A stretch of DNA of 64,000 bases from Anadara kagoshimensis (taxonomy: Eukaryota; Mollusca; Bivalvia; Arcoida; Arcidae): positions 3,505,001 through 3,569,000 of the forward strand of contig CM037869.1 in the NCBI GenBank assembly GCA_021292105.1. The letters run 5' to 3'. A program made the translations under genes and the position numbers. Position 1 is the stretch's first letter, and each line of letters opens with the position of its first letter. The notes under the pieces were generated by a model. That model did not search any database, had not been told where the DNA came from, and worked only from the letters and a program-made list of their open reading frames with translations. Positions 12,783 through 24,500 of this stretch are shown here, in pieces.

Positions 12783-13075
12783 TAATTGATTGATGTTTTA
12801 CGTTACAGTCAAGAATATTACACTTTAATCGAGACGTCAACAGCTATAGATGAAGTGGCAACAAATAATTTATGCGTTTGTCGTTCGCTCAGTGCAATGA
12901 GGATTCTAAAACGTGACATACCTGCCGTGACAGGGGGCATTCTTTTTAGGGGCTCTTCAGAAAGACACCGTGACGCTCATTTCAATATGCCAAGTGTTTG
13001 GTGAAAACTGTCACTACCTATTTTAAGTCTTGTTCATATTGATTGGTAGAGGTTCGAACCCACGACCACCCACAT
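12783..13075 (-). mobile_element. SINE family A, old copy
   Basis: Reverse copy: tail TTTTACGTTACAGTCAAGAATATTACAC, then CGAGACGTCAACAGCTATAG, then the body, ending in the B-box region GGTTCGAACCC (read as AGGTTCGAACCCACGACC). Diverged by many substitutions. Confidence 0.8.
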
Positions 13076-13082
13076 ACGATTG

Positions 13083-13309
13083 ATTGATTGAATGGGGTTT
13101 TACGTCTCAGTCAATAATATTTCTCCTATATCGAGACGTTACCAACTATAAGTGAAGTGTCAGAATTTTTTACCTTTGCAGTGCGCTCAGGGCAATGTGC
13201 ATGGGTTCCAACCTACGACCTCCCACGCAAAAATCGGGCACTCTGCCAACTGAGCTACTGTAGTGGTCCTCCCACATACAAAGCGATCACTCCACCAACT
13301 GGCTGAAAC
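13083..13309 (-). mobile_element. SINE family A copies, internally shortened
   Basis: Reverse tail GGGGTTTTACGTCTCAGTCA and body, joined directly to a head with GCCAACTGAGCTACTGTAGTGG (A box in reverse). A second head fragment follows at 13267-13309. The central part seen in the copy at 24744-25076 is missing. Confidence 0.75.
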
Positions 13310-13429
13310 ACTGACAGTGCAGTTATGATATACAACTTACAGCACTAATTGACTGATATTCGTATTGAATGGATGGTTTACCACTGTAGAAGTTAAACAA
13401 TCTTCTATGTTAATGCCTTTAGCTCCGGC

Positions 13430-14045
13430 CTGCGGACAGTTGAACAAAATATCAAAAGTTCTCGTACTGGAGATAAACTTCATTTTTAACTGCAACAAAA
13501 ACAGATTACGTTACTATATGGAAGGTTATGTGTGCCATTATAACAGTTGAACAAAATATCAAACGTTCTCGTACTGGAGATAAACGACATTTGTAACTAC
13601 AAAAAATAGGTAATTATGGAGGGTTGTGTGTGCCACTATGACAGTTGAACAAAACATCAAATGTTCTCGTATTGGTGTAACTACAAAACAATAGGTAATT
13701 ATGGAAAGTTATGTGTACCATTATAACTGTTGAATAAAACATCAAATGTTCTCGTATTCGAGAGAAACGACATTTGTAACTAAAAAGAAATAGGTAATTA
13801 TGGAAGGTTATGAGTGTCAATATAACAGTTGAACAAAACATCAAATCTCCTCGTATTTAAGATAAACGCCATTTAATAGATAATTATGGAAGATTATGTG
13901 TGCCATTATAATAGTTGAACAAAACATAATATGTTCTCGTACTAGAGATAAACGACATTTGTAAATACAACAAAAAACAGTTTACGTAACTATATGGAAG
14001 ATAATGTGTGCCATACAACGTAAAATGTTCTCGTATTAATTTTGA
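13430..14045. repeat. minisatellite of 85-107 bp, six to seven units
   Basis: Units begin CAGTTGAACAAAACATCAAA, followed by TGTTCTCGTATTGGAGATAA, ACGACATTTGTAACTAC and TAATTATGGAAGGTTATGTG. GTTGAAC starts lie at 13439, 13546, 13644, 13729, 13828 and 13914, so unit length varies by small deletions. Intronic, no coding signal. Confidence 0.85.
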
Positions 14046-14886
14046 GATTAACGTCGTTTCTGTTTATATGTCAATAAGTTGAACACACATGCACGTACCC
14101 ACACAGACGCAGGAGAGAATACTGCAATACAATGTCTATTGGAGCGATTACCCAACTGTTTAGGTTTGGATCCCGCATGTGGTGATCACCTTTTCATAAC
14201 AGGTGTCCACTCACGGAAAAAGTTCGCCGCTCTTTACTGTTCACCTTTTTGAATTATTTTGTTATGATCATGATACAAACAATACAATGGTGGCTACACA
14301 TAGTAAGCGCTACACGCGTCTTGTCGTGCGGAATAAAGCAAATAAGCAATTACAGTTCAAATTTTATTACTAATTTTTACTTTTACTTTTGTTTAATTTC
14401 GAACAGTGTTGTTTTTTCGGGAGGGGGGTTGAAGTTTTGTTAGACAAACATTTAAAATACAACCAAAATTCTTAAAATTGTTTTTACACGAACCGTTGAA
14501 CGTACATCTTAACGATCTATAACGGGACATGTACATGCACAAATTCACTGACAGACGATTAATCGGACTTTTTGACAAGTTAGTTCTTCGGATGAAAATT
14601 ACAGGAAGATAAAATCTGGAGACAGTTGCGCAAAGCTTGATTAGTTTAATCAATTGATTAGACAAAATTTGAATTTCGCATAATTTCAGATCTGTTGTGA
14701 AATTAAAGTTGAAAATGTTGATAGCTAATAGAATTCGATCACATCTAACTATGTGATTATAAAACTTTCAATTTGATAATATTATTTTGATGTTTATTGC
14801 CTTTTTAAATTTTTGTTAATCATTGATTTAACTAATCAGGCTTCGAACAACTGGGTCCTGGTTGCTATATAATAAGTTCTGCTTAC
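14046..14886. other. intron DNA of the mucin-like gene
   Basis: AT-rich unique sequence. The exon missing from the mucin-like gene model may lie here or within the TACAA array, but no convincing acceptor-donor pair of the right length (3n+2) was found by eye. Confidence 0.35.
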
Positions 14887-15029
14887 CATTTCTGGACAAT
14901 GTTCTGTAAAACCATTGTCTATTATCCCACTCCGGAAAACGTCATCTGAAACTGAACCAGTGCTGACATCTGCAAGATCCCATAAGTCTAGAAAGGATAC
15001 ACCTTTTCCACCTCTGACTTTTAAAAGCG
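14887..15029 (-). CDS. exon 2 of the mucin-like secreted protein
   Basis: Minus-strand exon with acceptor TTGTCTGTTGTTTCAG (ends 15030) and donor GAAATG|GTAAGC (14887/14886). Incoming phase 1 joins exactly to exon 1. It encodes LLKVRGGKGVSFLDLWDLAD, then VSTGSVSDDVF and IIDNGFTEHCPEM. One Cys. This is the N-terminal, extracellular part of the mature protein. Function unknown. A MITE starts about 24 bp upstream of the acceptor. Confidence 0.65.
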
Positions 15030-15052
15030 CTGAAACAACAGACAAAGTATTT

Positions 15053-15259
15053 ACTGTTCAGACCTGTCAAAAGTTTAACACTAAGCTAAGAAATTATAAG
15101 TTGCGAATCGGTCGATCATTTTATTTCGTTGTTGGCCATATTTCGACAATTTCTGTCTATGTATCGAGTACTTGCTATTTACACCTCAGCCACTCCAGCA
15201 GTTAAGCTTCGACTCATTGACGTAAGTTCAGTGTTAAACTTTCGACAGGTCTGTACTGT
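15053..15259. mobile_element. MITE family 1, copy A
   Basis: Inverted ends: left ACTGTTCAGACCTGTCAAAA+GTTTAACACTAAGCT, right (reversed) ACAGTACAGACCTGTCGAAA+GTTTAACACTGAAC. Sister copies lie at 17200-17438 and 25969-26180. Non-coding. Confidence 0.75.
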
Positions 15260-15640
15260 ATCACATAACATATCATTATTATCACATACTATATAATGTA
15301 CCTTCACATACCATATCATTATTATCACATATTATATAATGTACCTTCACATACCATATCATCATTATCACATACTATATAATGTACCTTCACATACTAT
15401 ATAATGTACCTTCACATACCATATCATCATTATCACATACTATATAATGTACCTTCACATACCATATCATCATTATCACATACTATATAATGTACCTTCA
15501 CATACCATATCATCATTATCACATACTATATAATGTACCTTCACATAACATATCATCATTATCATTAACTATATAATGTACCTTCACAATATCATTATTA
15601 TCACATACTATATAATGTACCTTCACATACCATATCATGA
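15246..15640. repeat. 43-bp minisatellite in intron 1 of the mucin-like gene
   Basis: Unit TCACATACCATATCATCATT+ATCACATACTATATAATGTACCT, 43 bp. CCTTCAC starts at 15301, 15344, 15387, then a 22-bp partial unit at 15409, then 15452 and onward. About nine units. Unrelated in sequence to the other 43-bp arrays. Confidence 0.9.
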
Positions 15641-15878
15641 GGACATTAGCCCCTTATTGTCCAGTATACCCCACATTGTTAATAACTTAGTTGGTGATGC
15701 TGTTTTTAATACCCCACCGTGAAAAATGCTAGAGTGAACACTGTAAATAGTTCCTAATGTGGGCGGACACCTAATATAATGGGAAAATAAAGTCCAGTGG
15801 TTGTGGTAAAAAACAATGATGCAATAAGATAGCTGAAATCAGAATTAAATATATAATTTATATAAGAAGATCGCTTAC

Positions 15879-15963
15879 TTATGGCATCCAGTTCAGAATC
15901 TGTACAATTAATTTTCCAGTAAATGATAGCCGTAATGACATATAAAATACGCATTAGTTTCAT
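15879..15963 (-). CDS. exon 1 of the mucin-like secreted protein (signal peptide)
   Basis: ATG at 15963 on the minus strand; the exon encodes MKLMRILYVITAIIYWKINC then TDSELDAI and ends at a donor CCATAA|GTAAGC (15879/15878), phase 1. It has a basic start, a hydrophobic core and a likely signal peptidase site after the Cys or just beyond. Phase fits exon 15029-14887. This gives the gene its start and shows the product enters the secretory pathway. A TATA-like TATAAAT lies 40 bp upstream (16003-16009). Confidence 0.7.
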
Positions 15964-16002
15964 ATTTTAGCCGAAATGTCAAGATATAAAAGATATCTTG
16001 CA

Positions 16003-16009
16003 ATTTATA
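16003..16009 (-). promoter_or_regulatory. TATA-like box upstream of the mucin-like gene
   Basis: TATAAAT on the minus strand, 40 bp before the ATG at 15963. If used, the 5' UTR would be only about 10-15 nt, so either it is not the TATA box or the leader is very short. Confidence 0.25.
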
Positions 16010-16139
16010 CTCGGTCGGAATGTTCCGGTCGTTTCCGTGACCTTCAAACTTCCCGTTCTGGTTACTACGAAAATCGCTTATAACGAGATAAATAGTTAAG
16101 ACCCTTCAACTTCGTTGTATCTAGAGTAAACTGTATTTA

Positions 16140-16885
16140 AAAACGCCAATCCAGAAAATATATACTCAAACTACACCACTGTGGATCTTTTGTATTAATT
16201 AAAATTCTTCGAATTTAAATTACTCAAATCTAGCTCCTTTGTATTCTAAATACACCAACCCCGATCCTTTGTATTTAAAATGCACCCATCCAGATCCTTT
16301 CTATAAAAAATACAATCCACCAATCCAGCACCTTTGGATTTAAAATACACAAATACAGATCCGTTGTCTTTCAAATACACCAATCGAGATCCTTCTTTAT
16401 CAAGTTACAAAACACCAATCCAAATCCTTTGTATTCAAAATACACCAATCATAAAAATACACTAATCGCGAACCTTTGTATTTCAAATACACCAATCGCG
16501 AACCTTTGTATTTCAAATACACCAATCGAGGTCCTTTGGATTAAAAAAAACAATCCAGAACCTTTTAGACCTAAATGAAGCAACTCAGGTCCTTTGTATT
16601 TCAATGCACCAATACAGATATTTTGTGTTTAAATACACCAATCCAGATTATCTTTTTGATTAAAAAACAAAACTCCAAACTTTTGAATACAAAATACACC
16701 AGTCAAGAGCATTTGTTTTCAAAATACACCATCCAGAATCTTTGTATTTGAAATACACCGATCCAGAATCTTTGTATTTAAAATTCACCGATCCAGAATC
16801 TTTGTATTTAAAATACACCGATCCAGAACCTTTGTATTAAAAAAACACCAATCCAAAACCTTTGGATTCCTTTAGCACACTTATC
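16140..16885. repeat. 30-36 bp minisatellite, decayed
   Basis: About 22 degenerate units of the form CACCAATCCAGATCCTTTGT+ATTTAAAATA. The cleanest two are at about 16465-16525 (ACCAATCGCGAACCTTTGTA+TTTCAAATAC, 30 bp). Lies in the intergenic region between the mucin-like gene and UBAC2. Confidence 0.85.
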
Positions 16886-16930
16886 AACTTATCTTTGCTG
16901 CAAGTTTCGCGACTATGCTAAATATTGTAT

Positions 16931-17162
16931 GGTGGCACATTGCTGCCTATAATTGTACATATTACCTTTTCAATTGAATCGACAAAACCTACTTCGACTT
17001 GACGACAAGTCGACCGGCATTATGTTTTGTCGACAGACAAGTCGACCATATCGATAATTAAATTAAAGCAAAAGATTTAATTTTGCAAACAATTTTTTGT
17101 CGACGGGTTGAATTTATTTCGTTCTTAAAAAGTTGTATTGCCATGCCAGAAATGTGCCACCA
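16931..17162. mobile_element. Tc1/mariner-like MITE, 232 bp, TA target site
   Basis: Inverted ends TGGTGGCACATTGCTG (left) and, reversed, TGGTGGCACATTTCTGGC (right), flanked on both sides by TA. Contains repeated GTCGAC-type motifs (TTGTCGACAGACAAGTCGAC). Non-coding. Confidence 0.75.
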
Positions 17163-17199
17163 TACTGTCTTTCCGGCATTGTGAAGCGCCTTAAAAGTG

Positions 17200-17438
17200 C
17201 AGTGTACACCACAGATCTGTCGAAAGTTTAACACTAAGCTAACGGATTATTCTCGAATCTGTAGTCTATCCCTGGTCCCTCGTTAGCTACACAATGGCAG
17301 CTCTCCGGTAGTTTCTAGCCATATTTATGCAGCTTTCCTGCCAGTAGCTACTACATATCAGCCACTTGTTATATATTTAATAATTAGCCGATCATTTTCG
17401 TCAGCTGGGTGTGAAAGCTTCGGACAAGTCTGTACTGT
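17200..17438. mobile_element. MITE family 1, copy B
   Basis: Left CAGATCTGTCGAAAGTTTAA+CACTAAGCTAA, right end GGACAAGTCTGTACTGT. Same family as 15053-15259, more decayed at the right end. Confidence 0.65.
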
Positions 17439-18427
17439 TACTTACATGCACTCTGATGAGAATCGCAGAATCATATAAGTATGGATTAATTGAAAATATT
17501 TTCTTTGATCTAAATTTTCAATCAGTTTATTTAAAGGTAGAAACACTTAATTTTATATCTCTGATTTAGCCTCGGTAAATGTCCATTGTCTCAGTATGAA
17601 TAATTAATAAGACCCTTTTCTTCACTGTTGTTACTCACATCATCCCACTTCTAGGCTCTCACAAAATGAACATTGTTATCATTAGTAGCCAAGTTTTCTA
17701 GAATTTTCATAAGTATTTTAATTTTAGCCCTTTTTAAACCTTATATTATTATTTCTTTTACTTATTCTATTTTATTCAATTCATTGTACATTTTGAACAG
17801 CCAAATTTTCAAAATTTGTGAAAATATAGTCAGGCCTTTTTAAAGTTTTTTGGTAGCCCAATTTCCTTCAATAATTGTGAAAATATACAATCTTTTTCAT
17901 TGATTTTTTTTATAGAAACCAAGTTTCCAAAATACTAGAAAATACAACAATGTATATAGTGTATTCATGTAGTTATTTTCAATGTTTTTAGTAGCCAGAT
18001 TTTCAGGAAACTCAAGTTGATGATATGTGTGTGAAATGTCCCTTTCCGAATCCGTTTTTTTTAGAAGCAATGTTACTTTATATTGAGAAAATAAAAAGTC
18101 ATTTTAAAGTAATTTTCACATAGATTTAATTGCTAAAATGATGGCAAAACAAGTAACCATTCAGGAAAAAATCATGATCGGATATGATTGCCTTTGTCCA
18201 ATAGGAAAATTCCAAAGATTTACTTGAAATCATTTAAATTTAATTGTGTCAGTCATTCAGTTTTTCGGTTGATAAATTCAAATCAATTTGAAATTTTAGA
18301 AAAACAAATTAGAATAATTAGTCAATTTTTAGTGGCATGATTGCATAGCGTACGTCACACTCTCAGCTCGCCGGCTTTCAATTCGGTGTCGAATTCTGTC
18401 CGATTTAGAAAGTAGATTATAGATTTG
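17439..18427. other. 5' flank of UBAC2
   Basis: AT-rich DNA without recognisable gene or repeat, leading to the likely UBAC2 promoter. Confidence 0.4.
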
Positions 18428-18435
18428 ACTTCCGG
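18428..18435 (+). promoter_or_regulatory. ETS/GABP-type site ACTTCCGG upstream of UBAC2
   Basis: Perfect ACTTCCGG 50 bp before the UBAC2 start codon, with no TATA box nearby. Proximal ETS sites of this kind are typical of TATA-less housekeeping promoters; the assignment here is inference from one motif. Confidence 0.35.
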
Positions 18436-18484
18436 AGTTGAAATTATGGTTGGATGACAACTTAGCGACAGACCTAATGGAAAG

Positions 18485-18512
18485 ATGAATGTTCATAGCA
18501 CATCAGGATTTT
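18485..18512 (+). CDS. UBAC2: UBAC2 exon 1
   Basis: ATGAATGTTCATAGC... encodes MNVHSTSGF plus the first base of Tyr; donor T|GTACTT is a weak but valid GT site. Phase 1 joins to exon 2 to give the family motif Y-K-A-P. Confidence 0.8.
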
Positions 18513-21500
18513 GTACTTAAATTTTGTTAAATTTTTAAATATCATCTATATGTCCAAAAATCATAAATTTAAATTAGGACACGATCCATTGGTTCAATCC
18601 ACATTTACACGACTTTTCCTACCCACATATTTTTCAGTTTTTTTGCGTTTACCTGTTTACGAATCGGGTCACCATCTTACGTACCGCCCACCTTCGAATC
18701 CTACTCGGGATAGATCCTAATGTGAGGACGTTTATCGGAGGTCGATGGTTTCCTCTGCCATCACTGAACTGTTCGACTCAAAAGAATATTGTCTCCATTA
18801 CCCTGCTCTCACCCAGTTTTAGATGAGCTGATATCCGTGATGAGAGGTGTTGAGTTTCACAATATTTGCTGTTGTCATACTTTATTTTTTGTGTAACACT
18901 TTCAGAATGGAGGAAACACCTGAAAAAAACCCACTTCCTCACCAAGTGCCCCGACTGAGGATTCAACTTGAAAAAATTGAATGTTTTACCACAAGGATCA
19001 AGACCAGAAAGTCTGGCAGTAAATCACTCATATTATACCTACTATATACAACATCACGGCTGGTTTAGTCCTGCTCTATTTGTTGATGCTTAAGGGACTG
19101 TAGTCATGGTATTGTAACCATATCATATGTGACTGTATTTCACCTGCATGCCTGACAAAATGTTAGTTTCAAAATCAGGATTGAAACATCTGTGAAAGTG
19201 CTAACAGGAGTTTATCTGGGTGGTTTCACATAATTTCCATAGATACATATAATTTCTATTAAGATGAACATTATTATTGTATATTTCAGACAAGGCACCT
19301 ATAAGTAAAGCATTTCTAGGAACATCACTTGTGTCGTCATTTGCTTTGACATTTCCATTTCTACACTATAGACATCTATTTCTATATAAAGCAGATCAGA
19401 TTATAAACAGACAACAGGTGTGTATGGTCAGGGTGGAGGAAACAAAGTAATGATGATGATGATGATGGGTGGCTGAATGTTTAAAATGCACAATTACGAA
19501 TCACATCACTCCACTGGCTAGGTTTGAATCGCACTCGGACAGATCCTAGTGTGAGAAAGTTTGTTAGTTCACTTGCACATGGTTTTCTCAAGGTACTCCA
19601 GTTTACTCCACCATCCCAGAAAGTATTGTCTCCATATAAGTGAAATAATCTTGATTGAAGTGTAAATCATTATTACCCTTTTCCACTCTCAATGTGGAGC
19701 ATGTGACTGTGGTTAATCTGGAATAGCAATTGCAGTCTTAGAAATCTCAACAATTATTATCACATCTGTTTAATTTCAAAATCTTGCCTTATACAGCATG
19801 TCAGATTATGTGACTCCACTGGATGTAACAGTTGTTTGTTTACAATGTGAGTGGGCTACATCGTCTATGAGTTAGTGTCTATGTGTTAGTGTGATAATGA
19901 TATACATGGATTGTTGTAGTATGTTTGCTGGTCACACGCTGCATGACAAAGTTATCAACATACCCTTCTTCTATTTGTATAATCCCTCAGCTCATAGAGG
20001 TATTATAAAACTAAAGTTTTATGTACAATATATTTATGTTTGCTGGTCACATGCTGCATGACAATTATGGTCTAATACAAATATTTACTTCAATGAGAAC
20101 TTATCACAGAGGTAATGGGGTAAACACCAGTATAATGTACCAAGTAAATACTTATTATAGAAAACATATTATGCTAATTACCAGTATGCAAATCATGTAA
20201 CATGATTAGTGGCATGAGTGCATCGCGTCTAGTTTAAAGTTATCAACATACCCTTCTTCTATTTGTATAATCCCTCAGCTCATAGAGGTACCATAAAACT
20301 AAAGTTTTATGTACAATATATTTAGAGTTTATAAAACTAAAAAATTAAAAAAAAAATATGATCATGATCGTGTTATGTGTGCAAAATGTCCAATTTTTAG
20401 CTCACCTGACCAAAGGTCATGTAAGCTTATGGTATGGTGCAGCGTGTGTATGTGCGTGCGTGCGTGTGTGCGTGCGTCGTTAACACACATTTTCGACTTC
20501 TCCTCTGAAAGTACTTGGCAGATTTCAACGAGACTTGGTCAGAAGCATGTCTGGGTTGGTGCAATTCAGATTTGTTCGTGGCGCTGCCATGGCTACCATA
20601 ACTAGGTCAAGGTGACCTAGGGGTGCAAAAATCTTAAAAAATCTTCTTCTCTGAAAGTATTGATTGGAGAAAAAATCTGATGTGATATTTGGCTTCTCTA
20701 GGGTCTTAAGCCTATAGTTTGTTCATTTTGTGAAATTCGGACAAAAAATAGGTTACGCGTTTTTGCGTTTAATTTTGAAAAAATCGTAAAATAGCTTAAA
20801 ATTGTTATAACTTGACTATTTGACCAGATAATGACATGGGGTTTTCAGTTTTGACATCTTCTTGTTAGTATCTTCAAAATGAGGTCAAGGTCAATTGTGA
20901 AGGTCGTGACCTAATTTTTTATACTTCTGATTATAATTGTTATCTCGAAAACTATAAACTTTTTGTATAGGCATGTATATTAGAATGTTGTAGGTATTGA
21001 TAAAACGATCATTTTGATGTATAGAAAAAGGTCATGGGTTCAAAGGTCAAGGTCACAGATGCGAAACAATACCAAAATGGTTAATTATCTCGAAAACTAT
21101 AAACTTTTTGTATAGGCATGTATATGAGAATGTTGTAGGTATTGATACATTGATCATTTTGATGTAAAGAAAAAGGTCATGGGTTCAAAGGTCAAGGTCA
21201 CAGATGTGAAACAATACCGAAATGGTTAATTATCTTGAAAACTATAAACTTTTTGTATAGACATGTATATTAGAATGTTGTAGGTATTGATACATTGATC
21301 ATTTTGATGTATAGAAAAAGGTCATGGTTTAAAGGTCAAGGTCACAGATGCGAAACAATACCGAAATGGTTAATTATCTTGAAAACTATAACTTTTTGTA
21401 TATCATGTATATTAGAATGTTGTAGGTATTGATACAACGATCATTTTGATGTATAGAAAAAGGTCATGGGTTCAAAGGTCAAGGTCACAGATGTGAAACA

Positions 21501-24500
21501 ACACCGAAATGGTTAATTATCTCTAAATCTATAAACATTTTGTATAGGCATGTATATTAAAATGTTGTAGGTATTGATACATTGATCATTTTGATGTAAA
21601 GAAAAAGGTCATGGGTTCAAAGGTCAAGGTCACAGATGTAAAACAATACCGAAATGGTTAATTATCTTGAAAACTATAAACTTTTTGTATAGACATGTAT
21701 ATTAGAATGTTGTAGGTATTGATACAACAATCATTTTGATGTATAGAAAAATGTCATGGGTTCAAAGGTTAAGGTCACAGATGCGAAACAATACCGAAAT
21801 AGTTAATTATCTTGAAAACTATTAACTTTTTGTATAAGCATGTATATTAGAATGTTGTAGGTATCGATACAACAATCATTTAGATGTATAGGAAAAGGTC
21901 ATGGGTTCAAAGGTCAAGGTCACAGATGCAAAACAATACTGAATGGTTAATTATCTCGAAAACTATAAACGTTTTGTATAGGCATGTATATTAGAATGTT
22001 GTAGGTATTGATACAATGATCATTTTGATGTAAAGAAAAAAGTCATTGGGGTTTAGTATTTACGTTTACTTTAAATCTATCAGCTAGCCATTAGTTATCA
22101 GGTGAGCGTATAAGGCCCATGGGCCTCTTGTTTCATTTCTTTTATTTATTTTTATTTATTTTCATTTCTTATACTAGTAATTCAATTTTTAGAATATTTT
22201 AAACAAAAAATCACCAAATTTAAACAACAATTAAGTTAGAGCAAATGAAATTTAGTATGACTATGATGTAGAAATTTAAATATCTGTACGTCTTTCATAA
22301 TAACAGGACATTGTTATCATTAAGAGCCAATTCTTTCATGCGAAAATAACAGAAAATATATAACCAATCAAAATGCTTGCAGTCTTTAAATTAAGTACTG
22401 GTCTTACGACCCAAGGCCAGTAAATTGTTACTTAAGACAGCAGACCATCTGACTGGCAAAATTCCTGACACAAACTTGATTTGATATAAATAGCTAGTTC
22501 ATAACCTGTAAAACAGGCTCTGATATTGGCTAGAATGGCTTGTATCTTCAAAACCTAAATTCCTTGACTGTGCTTGCGACAAAGGATAATTGAGTTATTA
22601 TAAAATGATTGATAATTTTGTTTATTTGTAGATATGGAGATTGATAACAGCTAAGCTGGTGTTCCTAGACTTGAAGGATTTGATGGTGTGCTCAGTCTTA
22701 ATATATTATTTTAGAATATTTGAGAGAAGATATGGATCCAGAAAATTTGCAGTAAGAAAACACTAACAGAATAATAAATTTAAATGAAATTTAGATTTGC
22801 CATTTAGGAGAAAATTTTAGTAGGGGTTTTTCTGATCACTTACAGGGTCCAGTAAAAGTATCCATTCCCAATGCCAATACAAGTGTACACATTTTTCAGA
22901 ATTTTGTAGGTAAAAATTCCCAATTGACTCTCCATAAAAATGTAGGAAGAAAATTCAAGAAAAAGTGAGAAAATAAGTAATTAAGCATATTTTGTATATC
23001 TTGTATTTTGGGACTTCATAATTACCCACAATTAAGCATACAGTGTTGTGTACTCAAGTAATTATTTTAAGTAAATTGGAAACAACTAGACTTAACAACA
23101 TAAGCTGTGAGATCAAGACAAGAAAATGGAACTGGTTTGGACACATATTAAGGAAAAAAGGAACAAATGAAACTGCAAGACAGCACTACTGTATTTCCAC
23201 AAATTCAGTGCACATGGAAAATGCATACAAGAATAAAGTCATATTTTCCAACAAACTCACAAAAATTTGTCAAAACCTAATGCAAAATATACTGACCTAA
23301 TAGGAAAAAGTATTTTTCATTCATGAAAAAGTAAACTTAATTCTGTACATAGCGCAATTTTTTAACTTTTTAACAAAACAACAAATATGACTATGTCAAA
23401 ATTATCCTTCTATACCTTCTTACTTGGAACAACTATAAACATTATGTCGTAATTGGAATATTCATGATGATCACAGCTGGAAAAAAAAACCTGACCAACA
23501 ATGACCTACTTGACCCTAAATGCCCTGATGTAGCTTTGAATGAGGCCCAATTTGTGTATAACCTTGAAGAAATTTACAAAAATTTCGCAAAATCTCTCTA
23601 TGTACAGGAGAACTGAATAATGATGTTTTATTTAAAAATATAATTTGGTTAGGTCAGTGCATTTTAAATGCATTTTATTGATAGTTTAATGGAAACATTT
23701 TAAAATAAAAGAAATAAATGATAAAAACCATGTTCGCTCAATTTATGGAAATACAGTAGGGTGGCAACAAGAGGGGAAAAGAAAAAGGTAAAGCCATATG
23801 TTCACATGGAGGAGAACTATAGAAAATGAAAGAAATGTTGCTTGATGGACTTGCTGGAACACAACCATAGCATCTGCATAGGACACACGACAATGGAAAG
23901 ATAGCGTTGCAGCCTTATATGCTTTCTGGCGAGGAGAACATTAAGCTTTAAGCTTAAGCAACCCTGTTTTATATACCAGTAATATAAAATTATAGTTGCT
24001 CATAAAAATTCTTTATAGTTTACCTATCTTTTAGTCATATATACACACCTACTTTCATAACTACATGCTTAGATTAAAACAAATTATTTATTTTTTCAGT
24101 CTTATATGGCAGCAACTACATTCATGGCTACATGTTTAGAGCTTTTGGTATTTTATGGATTTCAGAAAATGGATATAAAGTTAGATCCATTACCCTCTGG
24201 ACCGTAAGTTTTTTTTTTAAAAATTGTATAAACTACTTGCAATTTGACACCAAGGCCCTAATATATACCAGTATCATGGGTCTACATGAGGGAAAGGTCT
24301 AAAGCCCACTTCGGGATCCAAACGCATATCACTTTCTAGGTTTGTATCTTATTATGGGCGGATCCTAGCGTCAGTTTGTCAGTTCACTTGCCAATTTAAG
24401 GAAGTTTGGTTTGTAGGCACTCTGGTTTCTCAACCATCTCGGATATGGCTGCCTCATTATAAGTGAAAAAATCTTGTCTGGTGGGTATTACTCATTATTC

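Noticed and set aside
18511-18720. 69-codon plus-strand frame starting MYLNFVKF
   Set aside because: It begins inside the UBAC2 exon 1 donor and runs through intron and a decayed SINE.
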